Part shown: positions 42,360-50,738 of the stretch, in pieces
Numbering within the stretch: the first letter of the stretch is position 1
Layout: each line of letters starts with the position of its first letter
DNA from: Microbaculum marinum
GTDB lineage: Bacteria; Pseudomonadota; Alphaproteobacteria; Rhizobiales; Tepidamorphaceae
Reading direction: 5' to 3' (one strand)
Length of the DNA: 64,000 nt
NCBI RefSeq assembly: GCF_042646165.1
Contig: NZ_JBHRTC010000011.1
The notes under the pieces: model-generated
What the model was told of the DNA's origin: nothing
Seen by the model: only the letters and a program-made list of their open reading frames with translations
Database searches by the model: none
Program-made: the position numbers and the translations under genes

Positions 42360-43010
42360 ATGATAGATCTGTTAGAGGCGCCGACGTTGATCGCGTTCGT
42401 TCAGGTGGTCGTCATTGACCTCGTGCTGGCCGGCGACAATGCTGTCGTGATCGGTATGGCCGCGGCCGGTCTGCCGCGAAAGCAGCGCGGCAGGGCGATC
42501 TTCGTCGGCATTGTCGCCGCCACCATCCTCCGGATCCTGTTTGCCAGCGTCGCCACTCAGTTGCTTGCGATCGTCGGCCTATTGCTGGCCGGTGGCATCC
42601 TGCTGCTTTGGGTTTGCTGGAAGATGTGGCGCGAGATGCGATCCACGGCCGACGATGACCTGATTGTTCAGGAGACGATCACCGACTCCGACCTCGATGC
42701 TGACGGAGTCGTCGGTGTTCGCACGCCGACTAAGACGTTCGGTCAAGCGGCCGTTCAGATAGTCGTTGCCGATATCTCCATGTCGCTCGACAATGTGCTG
42801 GCGGTCGCCGGAGCCGCTCACGAACATCCTACTATTCTAGTGTTTGGTCTGATTCTGTCTGTCGCGTTAATGGGTGCTGCCGCTTCGTTCGTTGCCGGAC
42901 TTCTCGACCGCAATCGGTGGATTGCCTATATCGGGCTTCTGATCATCCTCTATGTTGCGTTGAGCATGACTTATCAGGGCGCACAGGAGGTGTGGCCCTA
43001 TGTTGTCTGA
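42360..43010 (+). CDS. TerC-family integral membrane protein (YjbE type)
   Basis: A 216-residue membrane protein: FVQVVVIDLVLAGDNAVVIGMAAAGLPRKQR (the acidic DxxLAGDNA motif of TerC proteins), three membrane segments, a cytoplasmic acidic loop (ADDDLIVQETITDSDLDAD), then a repeat of the motif as VADISMSLDNVLAVAGAAHEH, and two or three more segments ending MTYQGAQEVWPYV. The family exports metal ions such as Mn2+ in several bacteria. The stop codon lies one base before the IS at 43012, so the last residue or two may have been altered by insertion. Confidence 0.88.
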   Translation: MIDLLEAPTLIAFVQVVVIDLVLAGDNAVVIGMAAAGLPRKQRGRAIFVGIVAATILRILFASVATQLLAIVGLLLAGGILLLWVCWKMWREMRSTADDDLIVQETITDSDLDADGVVGVRTPTKTFGQAAVQIVVADISMSLDNVLAVAGAAHEHPTILVFGLILSVALMGAAASFVAGLLDRNRWIAYIGLLIILYVALSMTYQGAQEVWPYVV

Positions 43011-43071
43011 ATGGAGTTGGAGTTCCCCCGGTTTGATGGACACTTTTTCGATTGTGAAGGAGCGTTTTTTC

Positions 43072-43383
43072 ATGCCGAGCACCAGGAACCCGTACCCTGC
43101 GGAATTTAAGGAGAAAATTGTCGAGCTGGCTAAGGCGGGACGTAGTATCGAGAGCCTTGCCTGGGAGTTCGAACCGTGTGTCGCCACGATCCATGGCTGG
43201 GTCAAGCAGGCGGAGATCGACGGTGGGACCCGCGATGACGGCCTGACCAGCGCCGAGCGGGAAGAGCTTCGGCGCCTGCGCAAGGAGAACCGTCAGCTTC
43301 GAACGAAGCGCGACATCCTCTCAAAGGCCGCGGCCTGGTTTGCAGCGAACGACGTGACGTCGTCCCGGTCTTCCAGTTCATGA
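43072..43383 (+). CDS. IS3-family transposase OrfA
   Basis: A 103-residue protein with the helix-turn-helix (FKEKIVELAKAGRSIESLAWEFEPCVATIHGWVKQAEID) and leucine-zipper-like coiled coil (LTSAEREELRRLRKENRQLRTKRDIL) of IS3-family OrfA, which binds the element's terminal repeats. ATG 43072 has AAGGAG nine bases upstream. The stop overlaps an ATG for orfB as ATGA at 43380; in IS3 elements a -1 frameshift also makes an OrfAB fusion. Confidence 0.92.
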   Translation: MPSTRNPYPAEFKEKIVELAKAGRSIESLAWEFEPCVATIHGWVKQAEIDGGTRDDGLTSAEREELRRLRKENRQLRTKRDILSKAAAWFAANDVTSSRSSSS

Positions 43384-44237
43384 CCGCGAACCAGGCCGTG
43401 TATCCTGTCGAGACGATGGCGAAGACGCTGGGCGTGTCACGCAGCGGCTTCTATGCGTAGAGCAGCCGATCACCATCGGCCCGTTCAATGGCCGATGGCG
43501 ATCTGATCCAGCGGATCGGGAAGATCCATGCCGCTTCGAAAAAAACCTATGGAGCCCCACGCATCCATGCCGAACTGGCTGATGCCGGCGTCCATGTCGG
43601 TCGCAAGTGTGTTGAGCGATTGATGAAAGCCGCAGGCTTGAAGGGCGTCAGCCGCCGCGGGGGAACGCGAACCAGGATCCGCGACGAACGATTGCGGCCA
43701 GCCAGCGATCTGGTCGACCGGAACTTCTATGCCCGTGAACCGAACATGCTCTGGGTCGCCGACATTACCTATGTGCCAACCTGGGCTGGCTTCCTGTATC
43801 TTGCGGTCGTCCTTGATGCCTTCAGCCGCAGGATCGTCGGATGGGCCATGGGTCACAACCTCAGAGCCCAACTCGTCATCGACGCGATGAATATGGCGGT
43901 CGGGCAACGCAAGCCGAGGAACGTCATCCATCACAGCGATCAGGGATCGCAATACACATCGGTAGCCTTCGGCCTCCGATGCAAGGAAGCCGGCGTTCGG
44001 CCGTCCATGGGTTCGATCGGCGATGCCTATGACAATGCGATGTGCGAAAGCTTCTTTGCCACGCTGGAAAGCGAACTGCTCGATCGGCGCAAGTTCCAGA
44101 CCAAGGCGGAGGCGCGCATGGCGATCTTCGGGTTCATCGAAGGATGGTACAATCCCGCCCGGCGCCACTCGGCGCTCAGATACCAGTCGCCCATAGCCTA
44201 CGAAAGGAGACAGGCTAGAACGGCTAGAATCTGCTAA
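43380..44237 (+). pseudogene. IS3-family transposase OrfB with internal amber codon
   Basis: The frame encodes an integrase-core transposase. MTANQAVYPVETMAKTLGVSRSGFYA is followed by TAG (43458-43460), where related proteins have Trp in GFYAW. After the stop the frame continues intact from an ATG at 43488 for 249 residues, with all DDE residues visible: WVADITYV (D), HHSDQGSQYTS (D) and CESFFATLESELL (E). Either translation restarts at 43488, losing the N-terminal HTH-like part, or the gene is dead. I treat it as disrupted. Confidence 0.85.
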
Positions 44238-44351
44238 CGTGTATCCGTCCACGAAACCGGGGGAACTCCAACTCCAGATCCCCGGAAACGCCCTCTCTTT
44301 TGATTAGAGTTTTCCGCGTTGATTCCCTGGCTGGGAGAGGAATGGAGAGCC

Positions 44352-44470
44352 ATGAAGGCGAGCAATTTCACGAACACACAGATGGCGTTCATCATCAAGC
44401 AGGCAGAAGACGGCAGACCTATTGCCGAGGCGTGCCGGAGCCATGGTCTCAGCCAGAACACGTTCTTCGG
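44352..44470 (+). pseudogene. Truncated second IS3-type orfA
   Basis: MKASNFTNTQMAFIIKQAEDGRPIAEACRSHGLSQNTFFG matches the N-terminal helix-turn-helix of another subgroup of IS3 OrfA proteins (the K-x-x-F-T-x-x-Q start), not that of the element at 43012. Similarity stops near 44470, where the frame runs into the 3' end of the minus-strand gene at 44449. The rest of that element is absent. Confidence 0.78.
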
Positions 44471-45348
44471 GTTGTCCTCTCGATCATCTCGCACAGCTTC
44501 TCCGCAACCGCGCGATCGTCTTTGAGCGTGCCATCCCTAATCCGATCCAGAACCTCATTGATGATACCGATGAGCCGTTCCATCCGCGGACTGACGTCTC
44601 TCCATGGCGGAATGGTAGTTCCGCGCGGTTTGGGCTGCTTGATGACGCTCCAGGCGCCACGGGTCAGCTTGAGCAGTTCGCGCTTGGTCAGTCGGCGGTA
44701 TTTCATCAGGTCGCCCATCATTTCGGTTTCGGGTTTGCGGAACCGCTCCGGCAGACTGTCGTTGAGCATGCCTGCGAAGACCAGTGACGCGCTGCCGGCG
44801 GTTTCTGCGAAGGGTAGCGCCGGGTCGTCGCGTTGCGATGCCAGCGCGAGCCGCTCGTCCAGCGTGCTCTGGAGCAGGAATACGTCCCGCATGGCGACGG
44901 TTTGTCGGATAGGCTTGAGCCCTTCTTCGTCCACCGGACCCTTCACCGACCAGCCTTCGTCCTCGATGACGACGATGTCGTCCGGGTGCGGAACGACCCA
45001 GACCGGATCGGCGCCTTCATGAACTGCCTGGTCGAGGCGTTTCTGCAGACGTTCCTTGATCTGCCGGCCCTGTTCCACCTCGTCGCGGATCAGGGCCTGA
45101 TTGAGGGATTGCGCGTCGATGATGGTGCGCAGGACATGGCCGAGCGCATGCGGCGAGCCGTTGGCGGCGACCTGGAACAGTTTGCGGATGACGACTTCCG
45201 CGAGCGTCGCTTCCTGGGCCTGGCCGTCGGTTCGCAGCATGATCTTCCAATTGGCCTCCTCGATCAGGGTCTTCTGGAACATGGTCAGTTCCCGAAGGTC
45301 TTGCTTCCTCGAGTCGCCGGATCGATCGCCTGTTTTCCGTGCCATCAC
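44449..45348 (-). CDS. DUF5681-like protein beside the ParB-methyltransferase
   Basis: A 299-residue protein. The segment MFQKTLIEEANWKIMLRTDGQAQEATLAEVVIRKLFQVAANGSPHALGHVL resembles the helical part of DUF5681 proteins, which often accompany prophage-type ParB-methyltransferases. The middle is charged (QGRQIKERLQKRLDQAVHEGADPVWVVPHPDDIVVIEDEG), and a C-terminal helical domain includes KYRRLTKRELLKL. ATG 45348 overlaps the methyltransferase stop (ATGA). The last dozen residues lie over the truncated orfA at 44352-44470, so the native C-terminus was probably lost. Function unknown. Confidence 0.65.
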   Translation of the reverse strand: MMARKTGDRSGDSRKQDLRELTMFQKTLIEEANWKIMLRTDGQAQEATLAEVVIRKLFQVAANGSPHALGHVLRTIIDAQSLNQALIRDEVEQGRQIKERLQKRLDQAVHEGADPVWVVPHPDDIVVIEDEGWSVKGPVDEEGLKPIRQTVAMRDVFLLQSTLDERLALASQRDDPALPFAETAGSASLVFAGMLNDSLPERFRKPETEMMGDLMKYRRLTKRELLKLTRGAWSVIKQPKPRGTTIPPWRDVSPRMERLIGIINEVLDRIRDGTLKDDRAVAEKLCEMIERTTRRTCSG

Positions 45349-46778
45349 GAACCTCCTTCGGTGGCGTTGGCCATGGCGTCACCAGCGAAGTCCTGCGGTG
45401 AAGACTCGCCCCGCAAAGAAGCCTGATCATTCGACGGACCCATGCCGTCATCGCGTTCGTTTGCGCCCATGCGGTCCGTCGCCGTCTGCGCAAACGTCGC
45501 TTCTGTTGCGGCCAGCTGCGCCGGCTCTCCAGAGATGCGCTCGAAGCGGCGGATGATCGTGTCGCAGTAGAGAGGATCGATCTCGATGAGCCTGGCGTGG
45601 CGGCCGCATTGGTCTGCGGCTATCAGGGTCGAGCCGGACCCGCCGAACACGTCGAGGACAATGTCGCCGCGCTTGGAACAGTCTCTGATCGCGTCGGCGA
45701 CCAAAGCCACCGGCTTGACCGTCGGATGCATGGCAAGCTCCTCGTCCCGCTGCGGCCCCAGCGAACTGATCCCGGGATAGTCCCAGACATTGGTCCGGGG
45801 GCGTCCGGTCTCGCCTAATCCGAAGTTGTTGATATGAGCCGCCTTGCCCTTCTTGAAGACGAAGACGAGCTCATGCTTGGAGCGGTAGAATGAGCCCATG
45901 CCGCCATTGCTCTTGTTCCAGACGCAAAGGTTCTTCAATTCCTCGAAGACCGCATGACCGGCATCCAGCAGCTCGCGCATATGCCGCCAGTCCATACAGA
46001 CATAGGCGATGGCGCCGTCCTTGAGTTGCGAAGCTGCTGCTTCCAGAGATTCTCTTAGGAAACTGGCGAAGGTCGCCGAGTCCATTTCGCCGGAGGCGAG
46101 CGCGAAGTCGCGGTGCTTTACGCGACCCAACCCGGTGACATGGCCATCGATCGGCACGTTGTAGGGCGGGTCGGTGAACAACAAGGTCGCCGGTTTCCCA
46201 TCGCACAGGCGGGCGACATCGCCCTTCGAGCGCGCATCCCCGCAGAGCAGTCGATGCGGTCCCAAACGCCAGAGATCGCCCCGTCGTGTCACAGCCGGTC
46301 CTTGCGCAACCGGCTCAACGGCATCGAGCACCGGATCCGGCCCGTTCGCGCGGTCGCCCGTACCGTCGCCCAAACTATCGATTGTCAGGTCGATCTCGGC
46401 CATGCTGAACCCCAGCGCCTCAATATCGAAGTCGAGCTCGATCAGGCCCTGCATCTCGATGGCCAGCAACTCCCTGTCCCAGCCGGCATTTTCCGCGAGC
46501 TTGTTGTCCGCCAGGATGTAGGCTCGCACCTCGTCACGTGAGAGATGCGACAGCCGACGGACCGGAACGTCGCTCATGCCGATCAGCTTGGCCGCCTCGA
46601 CCCGCCCATGACCGGCAATGATCGTACCGTCATCGGCAACCAACACCGGATTGGTGAATCCGAAGCGCCGGATGCTGTCGGCGATTTGCTTCACCTGTTT
46701 CCGGGAGTGCGTGCGCGCGTTGTTGGCATACGGCACGAGCCGGTCGATCGGACATGACTCGTCGTTTGGCGGATGCAT
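45345..46778 (-). CDS. ParB-domain DNA methyltransferase (adenine or N4-cytosine type)
   Basis: A 477-residue fusion. The N-terminal ParB/Srx-like nuclease-fold domain has CPIDRLVPYANNARTHSRKQVKQIADSI, IIAGHGRVEAAKLIG (GHGR 56-59), RAYILADNKLAENAGWD. A DNA methyltransferase domain follows with catalytic DPPY (203-206, TDPPYNVPIDGH) and the SAM loop DVFGGSGSTLIA further on, the order of beta-class enzymes. ATG 46778 has GGAG seven bases upstream. There is no cognate restriction endonuclease nearby, so it is an orphan, probably phage- or ICE-derived modification gene. It forms a two-gene unit with the DUF5681-like gene. Confidence 0.9.
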   Translation of the reverse strand: MHPPNDESCPIDRLVPYANNARTHSRKQVKQIADSIRRFGFTNPVLVADDGTIIAGHGRVEAAKLIGMSDVPVRRLSHLSRDEVRAYILADNKLAENAGWDRELLAIEMQGLIELDFDIEALGFSMAEIDLTIDSLGDGTGDRANGPDPVLDAVEPVAQGPAVTRRGDLWRLGPHRLLCGDARSKGDVARLCDGKPATLLFTDPPYNVPIDGHVTGLGRVKHRDFALASGEMDSATFASFLRESLEAAASQLKDGAIAYVCMDWRHMRELLDAGHAVFEELKNLCVWNKSNGGMGSFYRSKHELVFVFKKGKAAHINNFGLGETGRPRTNVWDYPGISSLGPQRDEELAMHPTVKPVALVADAIRDCSKRGDIVLDVFGGSGSTLIAADQCGRHARLIEIDPLYCDTIIRRFERISGEPAQLAATEATFAQTATDRMGANERDDGMGPSNDQASLRGESSPQDFAGDAMANATEGGS

Positions 46779-47746
46779 CGGCATTCTCCATTGGTCCGCG
46801 CAAGGGCGGAAAAGGTCTTGTCTGGGGTGTCCGGCCGAGTACCAGACGAACAGAACATTAGAGGAACGGAGACATCCCCTGCAACGGGGGCCATGCAGAA
46901 AGCAAAACTGTTTCACGTCTCCAAGGGTGGCCTTTTAGACCCCTTCGAAAGCCCTGTTAGGGGCCTTCGAGGACCCTTCGAAAACAGATCGCGAAAACGG
47001 CCGCCGAAACGCGCAGATTTGTAGAACGATATTCTATTTCGACGCCGAACTCGGCCTCGAATTGGAATGGCGCCGTATGAGGGTCCTGCACCTTCAGAGC
47101 CCAAACTGGCTCATTGAAGCGCTTGGCAATGAACCGCGGATTGCAGGATCGCCATTGGCAAAACGACGAGGTATCGCGACATCGAGCTGCTGGTCGGGAC
47201 TGGAGGCCGTCGCTCGGGTGGGACACTCCCGGCTAACGGCAATCCACACATGGCGCGACTGAGCTCGCCCGCGAAATCGCAATTCACGCTCCGCGAACGA
47301 CAACGCGACCCGACTGCAGCCCATCCAGTCGCCACGCGATCCTGCGCAACGACACGCGGCACCGTTCGATTGCAATTCCATCCCGCGTAACGGCAAACCC
47401 TTCCCACGAAGCGACAATCCAATCCCGCATAACGGCAACTCCGTCCCGGTAAACGGCACGAGTTGACACCGTGGTTCGGGCGTTTCGCTTGCCCAGCCCG
47501 GCGCCAAGCCGTCCGGACACCGACTGCAGTTGATCGGACTGAATTAGCTTATATCATTGAATAGTCGCGGATTTTCAGCGGTGTACGGATACACAGCCCT
47601 AGCGAAGTTGCGTTCCTTTCCTGACGTCAGCAGAGACGGTTTCGTCAAGAAAAAAGTGCACAGCCAGCCCATGTAATCAATGGTTTGACGGAGCCGTGAC
47701 GCCTCCTGCGAGGCGGCAAACCGGCCTTCCGGTCCGGCCGGCGGGG
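46779..47746. other. Gene-free 968-bp stretch between methyltransferase and GntR genes
   Basis: I see no credible gene. The left part (46900-47000) has short direct copies of CCTTCGAAA and a weak hairpin AGCCCTGTTAGGGGCC. The middle part (47229-47471) is a degenerate 21-bp tandem repeat, reported separately. The right part (47540-47740) is A/T-richer and lies behind the GntR gene. Open frames here lack starts with ribosome sites and any family similarity. Confidence 0.6.
47229..47471. repeat. Degenerate 21-bp tandem repeat
   Basis: About ten to twelve diverged units of 21 bases follow the pattern [TA]AACGGCAA-x-CC-x-[AT]TCCCG-x. The clearest are 47388-47408, 47409-47429, 47430-47450 and 47451-47471, each exactly 21 long; 47367-47387 is a further one. 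An earlier copy (GCTAACGGCAATCC) lies at 47231. Because 21 is divisible by three, translation in any frame shows seven-residue periodicity, but no start or function supports a protein. Confidence 0.7.
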
Positions 47747-48532
47747 TTAGCCGGTTCCCATCGCGTCCGGTCCGATCGCGACGGCGTCCAGGGGCGTGTC
47801 GATCGACATGCCGGTGGCTTCGTAGCCGCGCTTGAAGTCTTCCATGTGGCGCTTCATCCAGTCGCGAACCAGCGCGGTGTCGTGCTCGCGCAGCGCGGCC
47901 AGGATCCGGATGTGCGCGTCCAGAACGCGGCGGTGCGTCTTCAGGCGAGGCAGGATCACCCGCCCGGCGGGGATGAACAGCCGCGCCACCGGTTCGCGCG
48001 ACAGCGCCAGGACCCGGTTTCCCGTGCTGTCCGAAATGATCTCGTGAAATTCCCGGTCCAGCGACACGAAGGCGTCGGTATCCACCCTCCTGCCCTCCTC
48101 GACAGCCCGGACCATGTCCTCCATCCGCACGATGCTGTCGGCCAGGCGATCGAGGTGCACGTCGTCGATCCGGGAGGCGGCGTACTCGGCGGCGGCCGGC
48201 TCGATGACGACGGCGGCCTCCCACAGTTCCCGGAAACTGACCGAGTGCAGCACCAGCGCGCGGCTCGCCCTGGACGCCAGGTCGAGGTAGTGCGGCAGCG
48301 TGACCCTGGGCCTGCCGCCGCCCGTTCGGGTCACAAGTCCGCTCTCCTCCAGCAGCCTGATACCCTCGCGGACCGTCGACCGGTTGACGCCGAACTGCTC
48401 GGCCAGCGAGGTCTCGGAGGGAAGCCGGTCTCCGACCTTCAGGCGGCCGCAGGTGATCTCGTTCTGGATGGCGGTATAGACCAGCCGGTAGGTCGGCTGG
48501 CGTTCGATGGTGCTGAACTGCGGTTCGGTCAT
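47747..48532 (-). CDS. GntR-family (FadR/VanR subgroup) regulator
   Basis: A 261-residue regulator. The N-terminal winged helix shows TYRLVYTAIQNEITCGRLKVGDRLPSETSLAEQFGVNRSTVREGIRLLEESGLVTRTGGGRPRVT. The all-helical FCD effector domain follows (FRELWEAAVVIEPAAAEYAASRI, FHEIISDSTGNRVLALSREPV, HRRVLDAHIRILAALREHDTALVRDWMKRHMED) with metal-binding His and Asp residues. It is divergent from the 48734-58829 unit. A palindrome at 48667-48691 lies between them and recurs at 60063-60093 before the phosphotransferase gene, so this protein probably represses both in response to the imported acid or its CoA ester. Confidence 0.9.
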   Translation of the reverse strand: MTEPQFSTIERQPTYRLVYTAIQNEITCGRLKVGDRLPSETSLAEQFGVNRSTVREGIRLLEESGLVTRTGGGRPRVTLPHYLDLASRASRALVLHSVSFRELWEAAVVIEPAAAEYAASRIDDVHLDRLADSIVRMEDMVRAVEEGRRVDTDAFVSLDREFHEIISDSTGNRVLALSREPVARLFIPAGRVILPRLKTHRRVLDAHIRILAALREHDTALVRDWMKRHMEDFKRGYEATGMSIDTPLDAVAIGPDAMGTG

Positions 48533-48666
48533 TTATAGCGTGTCCCTGCCTTGCCGGGACATCCTCCCGTCGGGTCTGTCCGGTGCCGATGGATCGCCGC
48601 TGCTGGCGGCCGGAACCATCCTGCCCCCGAATTTTCCACCTTGATCTTCCTAAAGCCACCAATTAC

Positions 48667-48691
48667 GTTCTGTCAAACTGTCCGACAGAAC
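48667..48691. promoter_or_regulatory. Palindromic operator 1 (GntR regulon)
   Basis: Arms GTTCTGTC (48667-48674) and GACAGAAC (48684-48691) are perfect inverses. Inside is the core CTGTC-C-GACAG (48678-48688), also a perfect palindrome. A further inverted copy, GACAGTT, extends to 48698. It lies 136 bases upstream of the GntR start and 43 bases before the crotonase start. The word CAAACTGTC[CG]GACAGAAC also occurs at 60078-60094. Confidence 0.72.
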
Positions 48692-48733
48692 GACAGTTGG
48701 TCGAATTTCGGAAACGCCAACTAGGCTTGCGAC

Positions 48734-49567
48734 ATGATCGAAGGCGCCACGAACAGTGGTGGTGAGGGTGACAATCGCGTGCTGTTCGATGTGTCGGACG
48801 GGGTCGCGCGGATCACGCTGAATCGTCCCGAAAAGCTCAATCCGCTCGACCGGAAGACCGTCTCCGAACTCCGCGCCATCGTCGAGCGGCTGGAAGACGA
48901 CGAGACCGTCCGCGTCGTCGTCATTGCCGGCAGCGGCAAGGCGTTCTCCGCGGGAGGGGACCTAGAGGGCTATCTCGGGCTCTACCGGGATCCGACCGCC
49001 TTCCAGCGGTTTCTCGACGATTTTCAGGCTCTCAACGGACAGATCGAGGATTCGGGCAAGATCTACATCGCCGAAGTCAACGGCATCTGCGTCGCCGGCG
49101 GGCTCGAGCTCATTCTCGCCTGCGATGTCGTGGTTGCCGCCGAGGACGCCAGGATCGGCGACTGCCATGTCAACTTCGGCCAGCTGCCGGGCGCCGGCAG
49201 TTCGCAACGTCTGCCCCGGGTCGTGGGGCCGCTGCGCGCCAAGAGCCTGATCTACAGCGGCCGCACCATAACCGGGGCACAGGCCGAGGCAATCGGGCTT
49301 GCGACGATGGCGGTACCCGCCGACAAGCTGGCCGAGACGACCCGCGACCTGATCGACCGCTATCTCGCCTGCAGTCCCGTCGGGCTTCGCGGCGCGAAGT
49401 ACCTGATCAACGAAGGGCTGAAGGGGTCGCTCGAGGCCGGTCTCGATTTCGAGAAGGCCTTCGTCCACCGCTATGCGACGACCGAGCCCGATGCGACGGA
49501 AGGCCTCGTGGCGTTCGCCGAGAAGCGCCGTCCGAACTTCCGCATGTCCGACCAGGAAAGAGGTTGA
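48734..49567 (+). CDS. Crotonase-fold protein with altered catalytic site
   Basis: A 277-residue enoyl-CoA hydratase/isomerase-superfamily member: VARITLNRPEKLNPLDRKTV, the CoA-binding and oxyanion-hole segment AGSGKAFSAGGDLEGYL (72-77), and VNGICVAGGLELILACDVVVAAEDA with E125 at the first hydratase glutamate. The second catalytic Glu of hydratases (in QPEI...PGAG) is replaced by His145 in DCHVNFGQLPGAGSSQRL. It may therefore catalyse isomerisation, decarboxylation, thioester hydrolysis or carbon-carbon cleavage rather than hydration. It is the first gene of the operon controlled from operator 1. Confidence 0.85.
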   Translation: MIEGATNSGGEGDNRVLFDVSDGVARITLNRPEKLNPLDRKTVSELRAIVERLEDDETVRVVVIAGSGKAFSAGGDLEGYLGLYRDPTAFQRFLDDFQALNGQIEDSGKIYIAEVNGICVAGGLELILACDVVVAAEDARIGDCHVNFGQLPGAGSSQRLPRVVGPLRAKSLIYSGRTITGAQAEAIGLATMAVPADKLAETTRDLIDRYLACSPVGLRGAKYLINEGLKGSLEAGLDFEKAFVHRYATTEPDATEGLVAFAEKRRPNFRMSDQERG

Positions 49568-49569
49568 GA

Positions 49570-50727
49570 GTGTTCAGCGCACGCGACTACTGCGCCATAA
49601 CCGGCGTCGGTTATACGGACTACAGCAAGGCTTCCGGCCGCACCGTCCGCAGCCTTGCCAGCGAGGCCTGCCTGAAGGCCATCCACGACGCGGGCCTCGA
49701 TGTCTCCGACGTCGACGGCTTCGTCAGCTTCAACTTCAACGATTCCGTTCCGGCGATCGCCGTTGCCACCGAACTCGGGGTGCCGGAGGCCGGCTTCGCC
49801 GTCGACTTCCTGGCGGGCGGCAACGCGGCGAACCTGATCGTGCTGAATGCGGTCGCTGCCATTCGCGCCGGCCTCGCCAGGACCGTCGTCTGCTACCGGG
49901 CGATGAACGGCCGCTCCGGCTTCCGCCTCGGCGGCGGGCGCCAGATGGCGGCGCACGGCATCACCCAGTTCACCGCGCCCTTCGGCTGGATCACCTATCC
50001 GCAGGCGATGGCGATGTGGTGCCGGCGGCACATGATCGAGTACGGCACCACCAACGAGCAGCTCGGCGCGATCGCCGTGACGATGCGCGACAACGCATCG
50101 CTCAACGAACGCGCCATGCAGCGAACGCCGATCACCCTCGACGACTATTTCGACTCACGGAAGATCGTCGATCCTTTCCGGATGCTCGACATCTGCCTCG
50201 AATCGGACGGCGCCTGCGCCATTGTCGTGACCTCGGCGGAGCGGGCGAAGGACATGAAGCACAAGCCGGTCTACATCGGCGGCGGCGCCTATGGCGGCGG
50301 CCCGCAGCAGGGCGAGGACCTGTTCGACGCGATCCGCTGGCCGGACCATTCGCACAACTATTCGAAGTACATCTCGAAGGACCTGTGGGCGAGCGCCGGT
50401 GTCGGACCGCAAGACGTCGACCTGGCGCTGATCTACGACTGCTTCACCTACAGCATCGTCATGCAGCTCGAAGGCTTCGGCTTCTGCGAGGAAGGCGAGG
50501 GCGGCCCGTTCGCGGCCAGCGGCAAGATCGCCCGCGACGGCGACCTGCCGGTCAACCCGCACGGCGGCCTGCTGTCGGAGGCCTACATCCACGGCTTCAA
50601 TCATGTCGTCGAGGCGGTCGAGCAGCTGCGCGGCCAGTCCGGGCCGAGGCAGATCGAAGGCGCCGAGGTCGCGCTGACCACCGCGGGCGCGATGACCTGC
50701 GGCAGCGCGATGGTCCTGCACAACTGA
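49570..50727 (+). CDS. Thiolase-like protein lacking the nucleophilic cysteine
   Basis: A 385-residue lipid-transfer-type thiolase superfamily protein. The nucleophile loop reads FLAGGNAANLIV (80-91) with no Cys. The histidine loop is NPHGGLLSEAYIHGFNHVVEAVEQLRG, and the conserved IYDCFTYSIVMQLEGFGFCEEGEGG is present. This matches the Ltp2-like aldolase branch. GTG 49570 is chosen (AGAGG at six bases); a TTG at 49564 overlapping the previous stop is possible. The partner DUF35 protein follows by 11 bp. It is related to, but clearly diverged from, the protein encoded at 35932-37200. Confidence 0.82.
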   Translation: MFSARDYCAITGVGYTDYSKASGRTVRSLASEACLKAIHDAGLDVSDVDGFVSFNFNDSVPAIAVATELGVPEAGFAVDFLAGGNAANLIVLNAVAAIRAGLARTVVCYRAMNGRSGFRLGGGRQMAAHGITQFTAPFGWITYPQAMAMWCRRHMIEYGTTNEQLGAIAVTMRDNASLNERAMQRTPITLDDYFDSRKIVDPFRMLDICLESDGACAIVVTSAERAKDMKHKPVYIGGGAYGGGPQQGEDLFDAIRWPDHSHNYSKYISKDLWASAGVGPQDVDLALIYDCFTYSIVMQLEGFGFCEEGEGGPFAASGKIARDGDLPVNPHGGLLSEAYIHGFNHVVEAVEQLRGQSGPRQIEGAEVALTTAGAMTCGSAMVLHN

Positions 50728-50738
50728 GGAATTCCCGC

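Larger units (their letters stand above)
43012..44276 (+). mobile_element. Complete IS3-family insertion sequence
   Basis: A 1265-bp element bounded by inverted repeats that begin TGGAGTTGGAGTTCCCCCGG on both sides (43012 on the plus strand, 44276 read on the minus strand). It contains orfA (43072-43383) and orfB (about 43380-44237) in the -1 frame, the IS3 arrangement. No target-site duplication is evident: the left flank ends GAA, the right flank begins GAT. A decayed relative lies at 24956-25239. Confidence 0.92.

Noticed and set aside
47229..47471. CRISPR array
   Set aside because: Units are contiguous 21-mers without unique spacers, and no cas gene is in the window.
47284..47520. 78-residue minus-strand frame over the 21-bp repeat
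   Set aside because: The seven-residue periodicity is explained by the DNA repeat; there is no ribosome site and parallel periodic frames exist.
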